DNA of 64,000 bases. Origin: Nannocystis punicea (GTDB lineage: Bacteria > Myxococcota_A > Polyangia > Nannocystales > Nannocystaceae). Below the pieces are notes generated by a model. It was not told where the DNA came from. It searched no databases and saw nothing but the letters and a program-made list of their open reading frames with translations. The stretch spans positions 9,460,001-9,524,000 of the forward strand of contig NZ_CP114040.1 in the NCBI RefSeq assembly GCF_026965555.1, given 5' to 3'. A program made the position numbers and the translations under genes. Shown in pieces: positions 44,583 through 53,429 of the stretch (the stretch's first letter is position 1; each line of letters starts with the position of its first letter).

Positions 44583-46094
44583 TCAGATCGCCGCCGGCAG
44601 GTCCCAGCTCTGGATCATGCCCTCCTGCACCTGCAGGTATTTGGCCGGCACATAGTAGAGCTTGCCGCTCGGGCTGACGGCCACGCGCCCCCGGTCGGGC
44701 ATGGTGGCGAACACCTCGAACACCCCGGTGAAGGGCTCGACGGCCAGGACCTCGAGCGAGGACATCGAGGCGTAGACGAGGCCGGTGAACGAGTCATGGC
44801 TGAGCCCGGTGACGTGCGCCCCCAGCTCCGTGACCAGCTCCGACTCCTTGGTGAACACGTTGTAGCGGTAGAGCGCCCCGCCCTCGACCGCGACCAGCAG
44901 GTGCGCGGGGCTCACCGGCGCCGACGCCGTCACGCGGGCCGGGAAGTTGTGGACCACCGCCACGGTCGCCTGCACGAGGTCGGCGGTGTTGTACTCGCCG
45001 TTGGCGGTGCTGTTGCCGACGTAGAGCACGCGGTCCTCGCCCCACGTGAGGCCCTGCGGCCCGGCGTCGGCGACCGGCGCCATGAACGGGCCGGTGCCGC
45101 TGGTCTCCGTCGCCGGGATGACGATCGGCAGCGGATCGTCGGGGTCGTCCTCGACCAGGCGGGCCACGCCCTGGATGATGTCGCCGAGGCAGCCGCCGAT
45201 GCACGTGTACGTGATCGCCACCTCGCCCAGCCCCTCGACCGCCTGCGGCGGCGCGACCGGTCCGGCGGCCACCGGCGGGACCTCGTGCAGCTGCGGGATC
45301 GTCAACCGCCGCAGCACCTTGACCTCGCCCATGTCGAGGTTCGACACACCTGGCCATTCGGTCAGCTCGCCGTCCGGCCGCAGCCGCCGCAGGTAATCGG
45401 TGCCGCTGCGCAGCGTCACCATCCACGCCGTGCAATCGTCGGCGAAGTCGATGCCCATGATCTTCTCCGCGAACGGCCCGTTGAGCAGCTCGAGGCTCGG
45501 GTCCTGGCACTCCACCGGCCGGTCGCACGCGCACGCGGACCCCCAGCACGCGCCCGCGCTCGTGCAGGCGACGTCGGCGCACGGCGCCACCGGCACGCAG
45601 CTGCCCTGGCCGTCGCACACGCTGCCCGGGCCGCACTGCTCGTCGCCGCACGCCTCGCTCGCGCCGGCCAGAGTGCACGCGTCGGCGGGCGCGTGGCAGG
45701 TGCCGGAGATGACGTCGCAGACCTGTCCCCGCGGACAGGGGTCCGGATCTTGCCCCTGGCACAGGGTGACGCACCGGTCGTCGACGCACTGCTGATTCGG
45801 CTCGCTGCACACCCCGCAGCCGACCGGCTCGCTGGTCGCCGTCGATTCGCCGGAGGTGGGCCCGGTCGTGCCGGTCGTCGCGGCGGTGGCGCTCTCGGAG
45901 CCGCCCTCGCTCGTCGTCGTCGTCGTCGGCGCCGAGGTCGCGGTGGTCGACAGCCCCTCGCTGGTCGCGCCCGTCGGCGTCATCGTCGAGCCCGCGGTCA
46001 GCGTCGCCGCGCCGGAATCGGCCCGCCCGTCGTCGCCGCAGCCCGCCACGCCCAAACAACCCACCACCACACTCCCCACGATCCATCGCTGCAT
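44583..46094 (-). CDS. Lipoprotein with Cys-rich modules and propeller-like domain
   Basis: A 503-aa lipoprotein from ATG 46094 (GTG 46106 adds four residues). Signal peptide ends GCLGVAGC, then a Thr/Ser/Gly linker (about 25-88), a Cys-rich region (about 90-200: CGVCSEPNQQCVDDRCVTLC and similar), and a C-terminal beta-propeller-like domain (about 210-500) with SMP-30/gluconolactonase-like motifs, e.g. GPQGLTWGEDRVLYVGNS, LSHDSFTGLVYASMSS and VAVSPSGKLYYVPAK. Same architecture class as other lipoproteins nearby. A dispersed-element hairpin (CCTGTCC-CCGC-GGACAGG, 45722-45739) lies inside the Cys-rich coding region. Confidence 0.7.
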   Translation of the reverse strand: MQRWIVGSVVVGCLGVAGCGDDGRADSGAATLTAGSTMTPTGATSEGLSTTATSAPTTTTTSEGGSESATAATTGTTGPTSGESTATSEPVGCGVCSEPNQQCVDDRCVTLCQGQDPDPCPRGQVCDVISGTCHAPADACTLAGASEACGDEQCGPGSVCDGQGSCVPVAPCADVACTSAGACWGSACACDRPVECQDPSLELLNGPFAEKIMGIDFADDCTAWMVTLRSGTDYLRRLRPDGELTEWPGVSNLDMGEVKVLRRLTIPQLHEVPPVAAGPVAPPQAVEGLGEVAITYTCIGGCLGDIIQGVARLVEDDPDDPLPIVIPATETSGTGPFMAPVADAGPQGLTWGEDRVLYVGNSTANGEYNTADLVQATVAVVHNFPARVTASAPVSPAHLLVAVEGGALYRYNVFTKESELVTELGAHVTGLSHDSFTGLVYASMSSLEVLAVEPFTGVFEVFATMPDRGRVAVSPSGKLYYVPAKYLQVQEGMIQSWDLPAAI

Positions 46095-46412
46095 TGTCCG
46101 CCGCACCCCTCCGCGCCGACGCTATCACGTCGCCGCGGGCGACTGCGCGCGCCGCCGAGCCCCACGGCCGCGGACCGCGCGAACTCCCGAGCGCCCCGGC
46201 GCCCGCAGAAGACGACGCACGGCGTCGAGGCGCGACCGATCCGATTGCGAGGGAGACCGACTGTCCATCCATAAGAGGCCGCCGCCCTGACTGCCCACAA
46301 TCCATTCTCTATTGAAATTTCGCCCTGCGCGGCACGCGTGAGCGCCCTCGCGGTTCGCTCCGGTGATCGATACGCGCAGCACCGGCCACGTACTCCTCCC
46401 CAGGAGTCACTC
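46095..46412. other. Divergent intergenic region
   Basis: 318 bp between divergent starts. It is somewhat AT-richer near 46295-46325 (CCATTCTCTATTGAAATTTC), a likely promoter area for the plus-strand gene at 46413. No defined operator or gene is seen. Confidence 0.4.
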
Positions 46413-47135
46413 ATGCAGCCCTCTCTATTAAAACGCCTCGAGAGCCTCTTCCGCGATCTGATGGATGCCGCCGAGCTCCGTCGCTTCATCAGCAACCTGT
46501 TCGGCCGCCAGATCACCTCCCAGTTGCCGGGAGAGTGCAGCCATGAGCTCCTCGCCCATGGCACCGTGACGGTCCTCGAGCTGAACGACCTGATCGACAA
46601 CGAGCTCTTCGTCGAGCTGGTGAGCGAGCGGCCGAGCATGCGACCGCACATCCAGGCCGTCGCGCAGGAGTTCGGGTTCGCGGCCGTGCCGTGTATCGGC
46701 CCCGACGGGGCGATCGTGCATTCGGTGAGGACCCCCGATTACGTGGTCCGCGACACCTATGAGAACCTCCGCAGGCAGAGCGCGGTCCTCCGCACCCTCA
46801 CCCACGGCGAGGTTCATCTGTCTCGCCTGCTCGGGCACGCCCTGCGCCAGAACGACGAGGAGTTCGCGGCGCTGCCCGGCCGGGTCGTGGCCTGGATCGA
46901 CGCCCATCGCCACGAGATCACGCTGACGGAGCTCAAGGTTCCGCTCGAGGCCGCCTACCTCGCGGCCTCGGCCTTCGCAGCGAACCCGCAGGGCGCCCTG
47001 CTCGGATCGCTCGCCGCGGTCATCCTGGGCGGCGACAGGATGATCCACGCGATCCAGCAGCTCGTCGGCTTCGCCAGCCTCTCCGAGCAGGAGCTCTACA
47101 AGCTGGCGCTGAAGATGGTCGAATCGGGCCGCTGA
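46413..47135 (+). CDS. Effector-associated-domain-like protein (putative death-like adaptor)
   Basis: A 240-aa protein with AGGAG seven bases before ATG 46413. Residues 1-85 read as a small helical bundle: LLKRLESLFRDLMDAAELRR, FISNLFGRQITSQLPGE, VTVLELNDLIDNELFVELVS and ERPSMRPHIQAVAQEFG. This resembles the bacterial effector-associated domains (EAD) that recruit STAND ATPases, TIR or caspase-like proteins in conflict systems. The rest (about 95-240) contains a helical region and a hydrophobic stretch (YLAASAFAANPQGALLGSLA) that may insert in membranes. No catalytic domain is present. Neighbours are not obvious partners, though an nSTAND remnant lies 4 kb away. Confidence 0.5.
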   Translation: MQPSLLKRLESLFRDLMDAAELRRFISNLFGRQITSQLPGECSHELLAHGTVTVLELNDLIDNELFVELVSERPSMRPHIQAVAQEFGFAAVPCIGPDGAIVHSVRTPDYVVRDTYENLRRQSAVLRTLTHGEVHLSRLLGHALRQNDEEFAALPGRVVAWIDAHRHEITLTELKVPLEAAYLAASAFAANPQGALLGSLAAVILGGDRMIHAIQQLVGFASLSEQELYKLALKMVESGR

Positions 47136-47289
47136 GCCGGCCCGATCGCGCGCCGACCTCCTCGGGCCGCCGCGACGGTGGCGCTGATTCGACCCTCTGC
47201 CGCGGCGGGCCGCGCCGGGGCCGCCGATCGATCGCGGTCCGATTTTCGGTCACGACCGTCTCGCGGCGGCGGTCTAATCCGGCGCCACC

Positions 47290-48126
47290 ATGACGCGCAA
47301 ACCGCCCGACATCGACGCCGACACCGTCACCCTCGCCGCAGCCGGGGACGCTGCGGCCGTGGAGGCGATCGTCCGCGGCCTCCAGGGCCCGATCCACGCC
47401 ATCGCCCGGCGCATGCTGCTCGACCGCGAGGACGCCGAGGACGCGACCCAGGAGTCGCTCGTGCGCATCGTCACCCGGCTCGCGCAGTTCCGCGGCGAGT
47501 CGAAGTTCACCACCTGGGCCTTCCGGATCGCCGTGCGGCGGATCCTCGATTTTCGCGAGCAGCGGGCCGCCGCCGCGCGCTACAGCTTCCCCGCCTTCGC
47601 CGAGCACCTCGCCGACGGCCGCGACGACGGCGCAGTCGAGCGCGTGCAGGACGCCGTCCTTCATCAGCAGATCAAGCTCGCCTGCAGCCGCGCCATGTTG
47701 CATTGCCTCGACGGCGATCACCGGATCGCCTTCGTCCTCGGCGAATTGCTCGAGCTGCCCGCGGCCGACGCCGGCGAGATCCTCGGCGTCGAGCCTGCCA
47801 CCTATCGCAAGCGCCTCAGCCGCGCGCGCGCGGCCCTCACCGAGTTCCTCACCCGCACCTGCGGCGTCGTCGATGCCCGGGCGCCGTGCGCCTGTCACCG
47901 CCGGCTCGAGCGCGCCGCCGCGTTGGGGCGCGTCGATCCCGGCGTCACCCACATCGACGGCGAGACCCTCGTCCAGCTGCGCAGCCACATCGCCTCGGTG
48001 TCCGAGGCCCGGCGCGTCACTGATTTCTACCGCCGCGAGCCCGAGGTCCGCAGCCGCCGCGATTTCGTCGCCGACCTGCGGCGGATCCTCGGGACCCTCC
48101 ATCGACCCAATCCGGAGACTCCATGA
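47290..48126 (+). CDS. ECF-type sigma factor with C-terminal extension
   Basis: A 278-aa protein. Sigma region 2 (about 25-95) has HAIARRMLLDREDAEDATQE and FRGESKFTTWAFRIAVRRIL; region 4 (about 130-190) has LELPAADAGEILGVEPATYR followed by KRLSRARAAL, the helix-turn-helix. A 90-residue extension includes CGVVDARAPCACHRRLERAA, a Cys/His cluster that could sense metal or redox state. No anti-sigma gene is adjacent. Its stop overlaps the dehalogenase start (ATGA), so both are made from one message. Confidence 0.88.
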   Translation: MTRKPPDIDADTVTLAAAGDAAAVEAIVRGLQGPIHAIARRMLLDREDAEDATQESLVRIVTRLAQFRGESKFTTWAFRIAVRRILDFREQRAAAARYSFPAFAEHLADGRDDGAVERVQDAVLHQQIKLACSRAMLHCLDGDHRIAFVLGELLELPAADAGEILGVEPATYRKRLSRARAALTEFLTRTCGVVDARAPCACHRRLERAAALGRVDPGVTHIDGETLVQLRSHIASVSEARRVTDFYRREPEVRSRRDFVADLRRILGTLHRPNPETP

Positions 48127-49013
48127 ACGCTCACGACATTTCCCCCGACTTTCCCTACTCCAAGCATTTCGTCGACGTCCTCGGCGCGCGCATGGCCTAC
48201 GTCGACGAGGGCCAGGGCGACCCCATCCTCTTCCTCCACGGCAACCCCACCTCCTCCTATTTGTGGCGCAACGTCCTGCCGCACGTGCGCGGCCTCGGCC
48301 GCTGCATCGCCGTCGACCTGATCGGCATGGGCGACTCCGACAAGCCCGACATCGCCTACCGGTTCGACGATCACGCTCGTTACCTCGCGGCCTTCATCGC
48401 CGCCCTCGGCCTCGAGCGAATCACCCTCGTCGTCCACGACTGGGGCTCCGCGCTCGGCTTCGACTGGGCCATGGCGCACCCCGAGGCCGTGCGCGGGCTC
48501 GCCTTCATGGAGGCGATCGTCACGCCCATGCCGAGCTGGGACGACTTCCCCGAGGCCGGCCGGGCCATGTTCCAGGCCTTCCGCACCCCCGGGGTCGGCG
48601 AGCGGCTCGTCCTCGACGACAACGTGTTCGTCGAGCAGGCCCTGCCCGCCTCCGTCCTCCGCGGCCTCACGCCCGAGGAGCTCCGGCACTATCGGGCCCC
48701 CTTCCCCGACCGGGCCGCGCGCCGGCCCGTGCTCGCCTGGCCGCGCCAGCTGCCGATCGCCGGCGAGCCGGCCGACGTCGTCGCCCGCGTCGAACGCTAC
48801 CGCGACGCCCTGTGCCGCTCCGACCTGCCGAAATTGCTCTTCACCGTCGAGCCCGGCGTGCTCGTCCCGCCGGCCGTGGCCCGGTGGTGTCGAGAGCATC
48901 TGCCGCGGCTCGAGGTGATCGAGCTCGGCCGCGGCCTGCACTTCGTGCAAGAAGATCATCCCCACGCGATCGGACGCGGCCTCGCCGCGTGGCTGGCGCG
49001 ATTGCCCGCCTGA
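48123..49013 (+). CDS. Haloalkane dehalogenase (DhaA/LinB-like alpha/beta hydrolase)
   Basis: A 296-aa cytoplasmic protein with haloalkane dehalogenase hallmarks: oxyanion motif FLHGNPTSSYLWRNV with Asn41, nucleophile elbow LVVHDWGSALGFDWA with Asp106 followed by Trp107, a cap domain (about 140-220), and the catalytic His273 in GLHFVQEDHP. Asp nucleophile plus Asn/Trp halide pair indicates subfamily II dehalogenase rather than an epoxide hydrolase or esterase. It hydrolyses carbon-halogen bonds to an alcohol and halide. The gene is coupled to an ECF sigma gene. Confidence 0.88.
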   Translation: MNAHDISPDFPYSKHFVDVLGARMAYVDEGQGDPILFLHGNPTSSYLWRNVLPHVRGLGRCIAVDLIGMGDSDKPDIAYRFDDHARYLAAFIAALGLERITLVVHDWGSALGFDWAMAHPEAVRGLAFMEAIVTPMPSWDDFPEAGRAMFQAFRTPGVGERLVLDDNVFVEQALPASVLRGLTPEELRHYRAPFPDRAARRPVLAWPRQLPIAGEPADVVARVERYRDALCRSDLPKLLFTVEPGVLVPPAVARWCREHLPRLEVIELGRGLHFVQEDHPHAIGRGLAAWLARLPA

Positions 49014-49077
49014 TCGCGCGAGCAGGCGATCGGGACCCGCTCGCGTCTGCTCGTATGCCACGACATGGTCCTTGGGT

Positions 49078-49899
49078 CATGTGCCCCTTCGCTCAGGACC
49101 GGCCCGCCGCGACCGCGCGCCCCACGTCTCCCTTCCGTCACGACTCGCGTGCGCCCGCCCCGACGGATGTGCGATGCTCGCTCGCGCAAGCTCCGTGTCG
49201 ACCTCGCGAACCACCGCATATCGCCGCGCGCTTCCCCTGCTCCTCGCGCTCGCGGCCCTCGTCACCGCGCCCGCCGCCGCGGCCGCCCTGCCGACAATCG
49301 TGTGGGAGGCCCCGGCGGGCTGCCCCGACGCCGGGAACGTGGAGAATCAGCTGCGGCTGCTCGTCGGGACGCGGCCCGTCCCGCCGACGGATCTCCTGCG
49401 CGAGGTGCATGCCCGCGTCGAGCCGCGTGGCGACGCATGGCTGCTCGCGTCGGCCCGGTCCGTCGCTTCGGCCCGCTCGAATTGCACGGCGGGCTCGCGC
49501 TCGAGTTCGGATCGATCACCGCCACCGGCGTCGGCAGCGACGTGATCCATCGCCGGACCACCTGGTGGGGCGCGACGCTCCTCGGCGGCGGCCTCGCCTT
49601 CACGCCGCGCGCACTTCAGGGCCACGGGGCGCTGGTCTTGCAGGTCGACGGCGTGGTCCCGCTGCATCGACCTGTCCTCTTGATCGACGCCGACGTCGAG
49701 GTGCACCGCTTCGGCGCGATCGGCCTCCGCGCCGCCCTCGCCCTCGAGATGCGGTTCCGTTAGACGTCCGACATCACGAAGCCCCGCGGCGCAGATCCGC
49801 GCGCTCATTTTTATTAATGCCGCGAGCGTGCGCCGGGAAACTGCCGGCATGCAGCCATTTCGGAGCTCCTCCGATACACGCTCCATAGTTCGGGCGAAT
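49078..49899 (+). repeat. Segmental direct duplication, copy 1 (internally deleted)
   Basis: Aligns with 52081-53429 from CATGTGCC to GGGCGAAT, with high identity. A 529-bp block present in copy 2 (about 52450-52978) is missing here at about 49447. The left edge in both copies coincides with an ACATG-type dispersed element. Confidence 0.88.
49174..49763 (+). pseudogene. Deleted copy of the 52176-53294 gene
   Basis: The first 91 codons match the intact copy (signal peptide, then LPTIVWEAPAGCPDAGNVEN), but a 529-bp deletion joins codon 92 out of frame to the C-terminal barrel-like part (GPVRRFGPLELHGGLALEFG, in the next frame). Because 529 is not a multiple of three, no intact product can be made. 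Promoter and signal peptide regions are preserved, so the break is probably recent. Confidence 0.85.
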
Positions 49900-49941
49900 T
49901 CCTGCGCCCGCACGCCACCCAATCACCCGCGAATCATCACG

Positions 49942-50961
49942 ATGGCCAACATGCGCAAGCAAACTCGTAACTTCTTCGCTCTCTCCTTCCTCTGCACCGC
50001 CGCGTCGGCTGTGGCGCTGACCGCCTGCGACGCGCCGAACGCGGACTCGTTCGACCCGCCGGCTGACGACGGCAACGGTCTCGCCATCGCACAGGACGAG
50101 AACGCTGACGAGGAGAAGGGCCTCGTCGAGGACGGCGAAACGTTCTTCAACGGCGATATCCTGGCGGAGGTCGTGCTCGACGACGGCACGGAGCTTACCT
50201 TCGTCGGGGTGACGAAGGATGAACAGCACGGAGTCGGCCTGTTACGTCGCTATGCCGACGGATCGAGCGACCTCCTGGCGCAGCCGGAGATGCGCAAGGC
50301 CAGCGTGCTCGACATCTTCTGGGCGGTCAGCGAACCCGGTACGCCGATCCCCGAGCAGTTCGACCTCGCGGTGCCCGGCGCCGCCCCAAAGGGCGAGCAG
50401 GGCTGGTTGCTTTCGCGGATGGCGGAGACGCCACTCTACCAGACGCGCGGGACCGGGACGTGCTTGACGAACGCCAACTGGCAAGCCCACGTCCGGTCGT
50501 TTGGCTACGCCACCGAGTGGTGGCTGTTCGACGAGGAACCCAGCACTTCCTCCTACTTCGTCGATTACCCGAACGACTGGGGCGGCGATTGGTATATGAA
50601 CGAAGTTCCGCACCACTACCGCTATTCGGTCAGCGGTAGCACCAACGGTTACGTGGTGGACAACGTCGACGAATATTTCACCTCGGTGCAGATCTGCGCG
50701 CTCGGCAGCCACCCCAACTGGCTCAACGGTACCGGCGGTATTCGCAAGACGCACCCTGGCCCCGAAGTGAAATTCTGGTACAGGACCATCGGCAGTACCA
50801 CCTGGAATCTGCTGTCCAGTACCGACGTCGCCGTCGCAGACGTGCCGGATCAGTTCGAGTGGAACTTCTTCTCCGCAACCGATTGGGATTGGAGGACCGA
50901 CATTCGCCTGGCCGAGGAGGACGACCTGTTCGACATCGCCCACACGTGGACGAAAAACTAG
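49942..50961 (+). CDS. Lipoprotein of unknown function in duplication interval
   Basis: A 339-aa lipoprotein. ATG 49942 (or 49951) gives the signal peptide FFALSFLCTAASAVALTAC; the longer frame from 49828 only reads through duplicated DNA. An acidic linker is followed by a domain with many Trp/Tyr residues (ATEWWLFDEEPSTSSYFVDY, HPNWLNGTGGIRKTHPGPEV) of beta-sandwich appearance. The family is unrecognised. GC content seems lower and codon choice more relaxed than in neighbours, suggesting an inserted gene between the two duplicated segments. Confidence 0.6.
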   Translation: MANMRKQTRNFFALSFLCTAASAVALTACDAPNADSFDPPADDGNGLAIAQDENADEEKGLVEDGETFFNGDILAEVVLDDGTELTFVGVTKDEQHGVGLLRRYADGSSDLLAQPEMRKASVLDIFWAVSEPGTPIPEQFDLAVPGAAPKGEQGWLLSRMAETPLYQTRGTGTCLTNANWQAHVRSFGYATEWWLFDEEPSTSSYFVDYPNDWGGDWYMNEVPHHYRYSVSGSTNGYVVDNVDEYFTSVQICALGSHPNWLNGTGGIRKTHPGPEVKFWYRTIGSTTWNLLSSTDVAVADVPDQFEWNFFSATDWDWRTDIRLAEEDDLFDIAHTWTKN

Positions 50962-52083
50962 CCCTGAAGTAACCGCACACGAGCCCGCGGCCCGTGGGGG
51001 CAGCGCGCACCGACTTCATCGCCGCTTGCGCCGGCGGACCGGCGGATACGGGACACGTTCCGGATTTCCGCTTGTTCTCGCTCAGCGGCGAAGTCGTCCC
51101 GGGGTGCAGTTGTGGCTCCGGGAGCGCTGCGACGTGGCGCGCCTCGGGAGTCATGCTGAAGGCGATCTTCATCGTGGGCCGGAGATGTTCCCCACCTCGC
51201 GCAGCGTCCCTGGACGTCATGGTAGGCCCGCAGCGCCGGCGGCAGGTCGGCGGAGTCTTCGTAGTGGGGAAAGGGGTTGCTGCGCAGCGTCTCGCGCAGG
51301 TTCACCAGGTGTTCGGCGGCCTCCCGGTTCGCCGCCGTCGCCGCGCGAGTTCGGGATGGTGCTCGCCGAGGGCGTACAGGCAGCGCTCCAGCCCAGTCAA
51401 TGGGAAGTGGATCAAGTCATAGTGCCGATAACGCAACCATCGTATCATGAGAGCATAATTATCGGGAACATGTGCTATCATCCCAAGAAGATTGAGAATA
51501 ATCGTTTCAACAATAAAAGAAGGGAACCGAAGGTCGAGGTGCCAAGGCCGCGGCAAGTGTAAATGCTGCAGCGGGTCCAAGAAGGAACAGGATCGCTGCC
51601 AGACGCTGGACGAGTCGGCGAACCGTACCGTCTCGCAAGCGGCGTCGCAGGGACCACAACGAGGGGTCTTGATGAAGCCCCCAGGCGGTGAACATCCTGT
51701 GCAGCCGGATGGGTTGCATGAACAGCAACCACGTCAGGAGCAACACCGATGGGACCTCCGGTGCCGGCACGAGCACGGGGTGCGGGTCATGGCCGGGTGG
51801 AGACATAGTCCTTCCACGCCGCGCCGTTGAGAGCGTACCCGTCGATGGTCTCGACCAACAACCCCCGGCGGCAGAGGTCGACGGCGACGTCGCGCTGGCG
51901 TGCCCCCAGTTGCTTGCGGGCGACGCCGTGCACCGCTCGGCGCAGAAGCTCCTGCCCCTTCGCGTCGCGTTTCCACCACTGGGCGAATACGTCGTGCGTC
52001 CAGTCGGCCAGCCCCTGCAGCGTCGGGTCGACATCCTCCCATTCCGCCTGGCAGAGGCGGTACATGAGCCGCGGGAGGGACAT
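50962..52083 (-). pseudogene. Degraded nSTAND-type ATPase remnant
   Basis: On the minus strand, consecutive fragments in different frames read like one protein. 52083-51787 ends DLCRRGLLVETIDGYALNGA, the winged-helix end of NACHT/STAND ATPases. 51780-51507 has a hydrophobic stretch (VPSVLLLTWLLFMQPIRLHR) and AAILFLLGPAAAFTLAAALA. 51580-51302 and 51305-50958 give helical repeats (GLERCLYALGEHHPELA, SADLPPALRAYHDVQ). Frameshifts and stops separate them and the N-terminal ATPase is missing, cut at the edge of duplication copy 2. 51420-51520 is the most AT-rich patch of the window. The assignment rests on weak motifs. Confidence 0.45.
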
Positions 52084-53429
52084 GTGCCTCTTCGCTCAGG
52101 ACCGGTCCCCCGCGACTGCGCGCGCCGCGTCTCCTTCCGTCACAACTCGCGTGCGCCCGCCCCGACGGATGTGCGATGCTCGCTCGCGCAAGCTCCGTGT
52201 CGACCTCGCGACCCCCCGCATATCGCCGCGCGCTTCCCCTGCTCCCCGCGCTCGCGGCCCTCTTCACCGCCCCCGCCGCGGCGGCCGCCCTGCCGACGAT
52301 CGTGTGGGAGGCCCCGGCGGGCTGCCCCGACGCCGGTCACGTGGAGAAGCAGCTGCGGCTGCTCGTCGGGTCGCGGCCCGCCCCGCCAACGGAGCTCCTG
52401 CGCGAGGTGCATGCCCGCGTCGAGCCGCGGGGGGACGCGTGGCTGCTCGTGCTCGAATTCGTGGGGCGCGTCGACGCCAGCGAGCGCCGGTTGACCCTGT
52501 CCGACTGTCAGGCGACCGCGACCGCGACCGCCCTGCTCACCGCCATCGCCCTCGGCGACGCGCCCCAGGTCGACGCCGCCGCCCCTGTCACCGCCTCGGT
52601 CCCGCAGCCGCCTGCGAACGACACACCGACAGCTCCGGCGGCGGCCCAGCCCGCTCCCGTCCCCGCCGCGGACCTCCCGTCCGCTGCTCCGCCGGGCCCC
52701 GCCCTCGCCGGCGAGCCTCCTCTCGCGCCGCGCTCGCCGATCGAACCTGTCCCGAGAGTCAGGCGAGTCGCTCGTCCGCGAGGCTTCGTGTCCGTGGGCC
52801 CGGCGCTCGCGCTGGGGATCGTCCGGCGCGCGACGCCGGGCCTCGTCGTGGCTGCCGGCGCCGCATGGCCGCACCTCCGCCTGTCTCTCGGCTACGCGCG
52901 ATGGTTCCCCGGCACCACGCAATCGTCGAGCCGACCCGAGTACGGCGCCGAGACCTCGCTGCACGTCGCGACCCTGCGCGTCGGCCCGGTCCGTCGCTTC
53001 GGCCCGCTCGAATTGCACGGCGGGCTCGCGCTCGAGTTCGGGTCGATCACCGCCACCGGCGTCGGCAGCGACGTGATCCACCGACGGACCACCTGGTGGG
53101 GCGCGACCCTCCTCGGCGGCGGCCTCGCCTTCACGCCGCGCGCGCTTCAGGGCCACGGAGCGCTGCTCCTGCAGGTCGACGGCGTGGTCCCGCTGCATCG
53201 ACCTGTCCTCTTGATCGACGCCGACGTCGAGGTGCACCGCTTCGGCGCGATCGGCCTCCGCGCCGCCCTGGCCCTCGAGATGCGGTTCCGTTAGACGTCC
53301 GACCCCACCAAGCCCGGGGCGCAGATCCGCGCGGTCATTTTTATTGATGCCGCGAGCGTGCGCCGGGAAACTGCCGGCATGCGGCCATTTCCGATCGCCT
53401 CCGATACACGCTCCATCGTTCGGGCGAAT
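52081..53429 (+). repeat. Segmental direct duplication, copy 2 (full length)
   Basis: The complete copy contains the intact 52176-53294 gene and the first bases of the next gene. It is preceded by GAGGGACATGTGCC and ends at GGGCGAAT, after which the two copies diverge completely. Confidence 0.88.
52176..53294 (+). CDS. Exported protein with C-terminal beta-barrel-like domain (intact duplicate)
   Basis: A 372-aa protein with a signal peptide (ALPLLPALAALFTAPAAAAA) then TIVWEAPAGCPDAGHVEKQL, a small N-terminal domain (about 45-135), a Pro/Ala linker (about 140-210), and a C-terminal part (about 215-372) of amphipathic strands (RGFVSVGPALALGIVRRATP, LELHGGLALEFGSITATG) ending MRFR. The pattern is that of a small outer-membrane barrel. 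Proteins of this architecture are frequently encoded beside ECF sigma factors in this group; here the sigma gene is 4 kb upstream. Function unknown. Confidence 0.65.
   Translation: MLARASSVSTSRPPAYRRALPLLPALAALFTAPAAAAALPTIVWEAPAGCPDAGHVEKQLRLLVGSRPAPPTELLREVHARVEPRGDAWLLVLEFVGRVDASERRLTLSDCQATATATALLTAIALGDAPQVDAAAPVTASVPQPPANDTPTAPAAAQPAPVPAADLPSAAPPGPALAGEPPLAPRSPIEPVPRVRRVARPRGFVSVGPALALGIVRRATPGLVVAAGAAWPHLRLSLGYARWFPGTTQSSSRPEYGAETSLHVATLRVGPVRRFGPLELHGGLALEFGSITATGVGSDVIHRRTTWWGATLLGGGLAFTPRALQGHGALLLQVDGVVPLHRPVLLIDADVEVHRFGAIGLRAALALEMRFR

Noticed and set aside
49828..49941. Upstream extension of the 49942 lipoprotein
   Set aside because: It reads through the duplicated segment that belongs to the start of the 53379 gene; the true signal peptide begins at 49942 or 49951.
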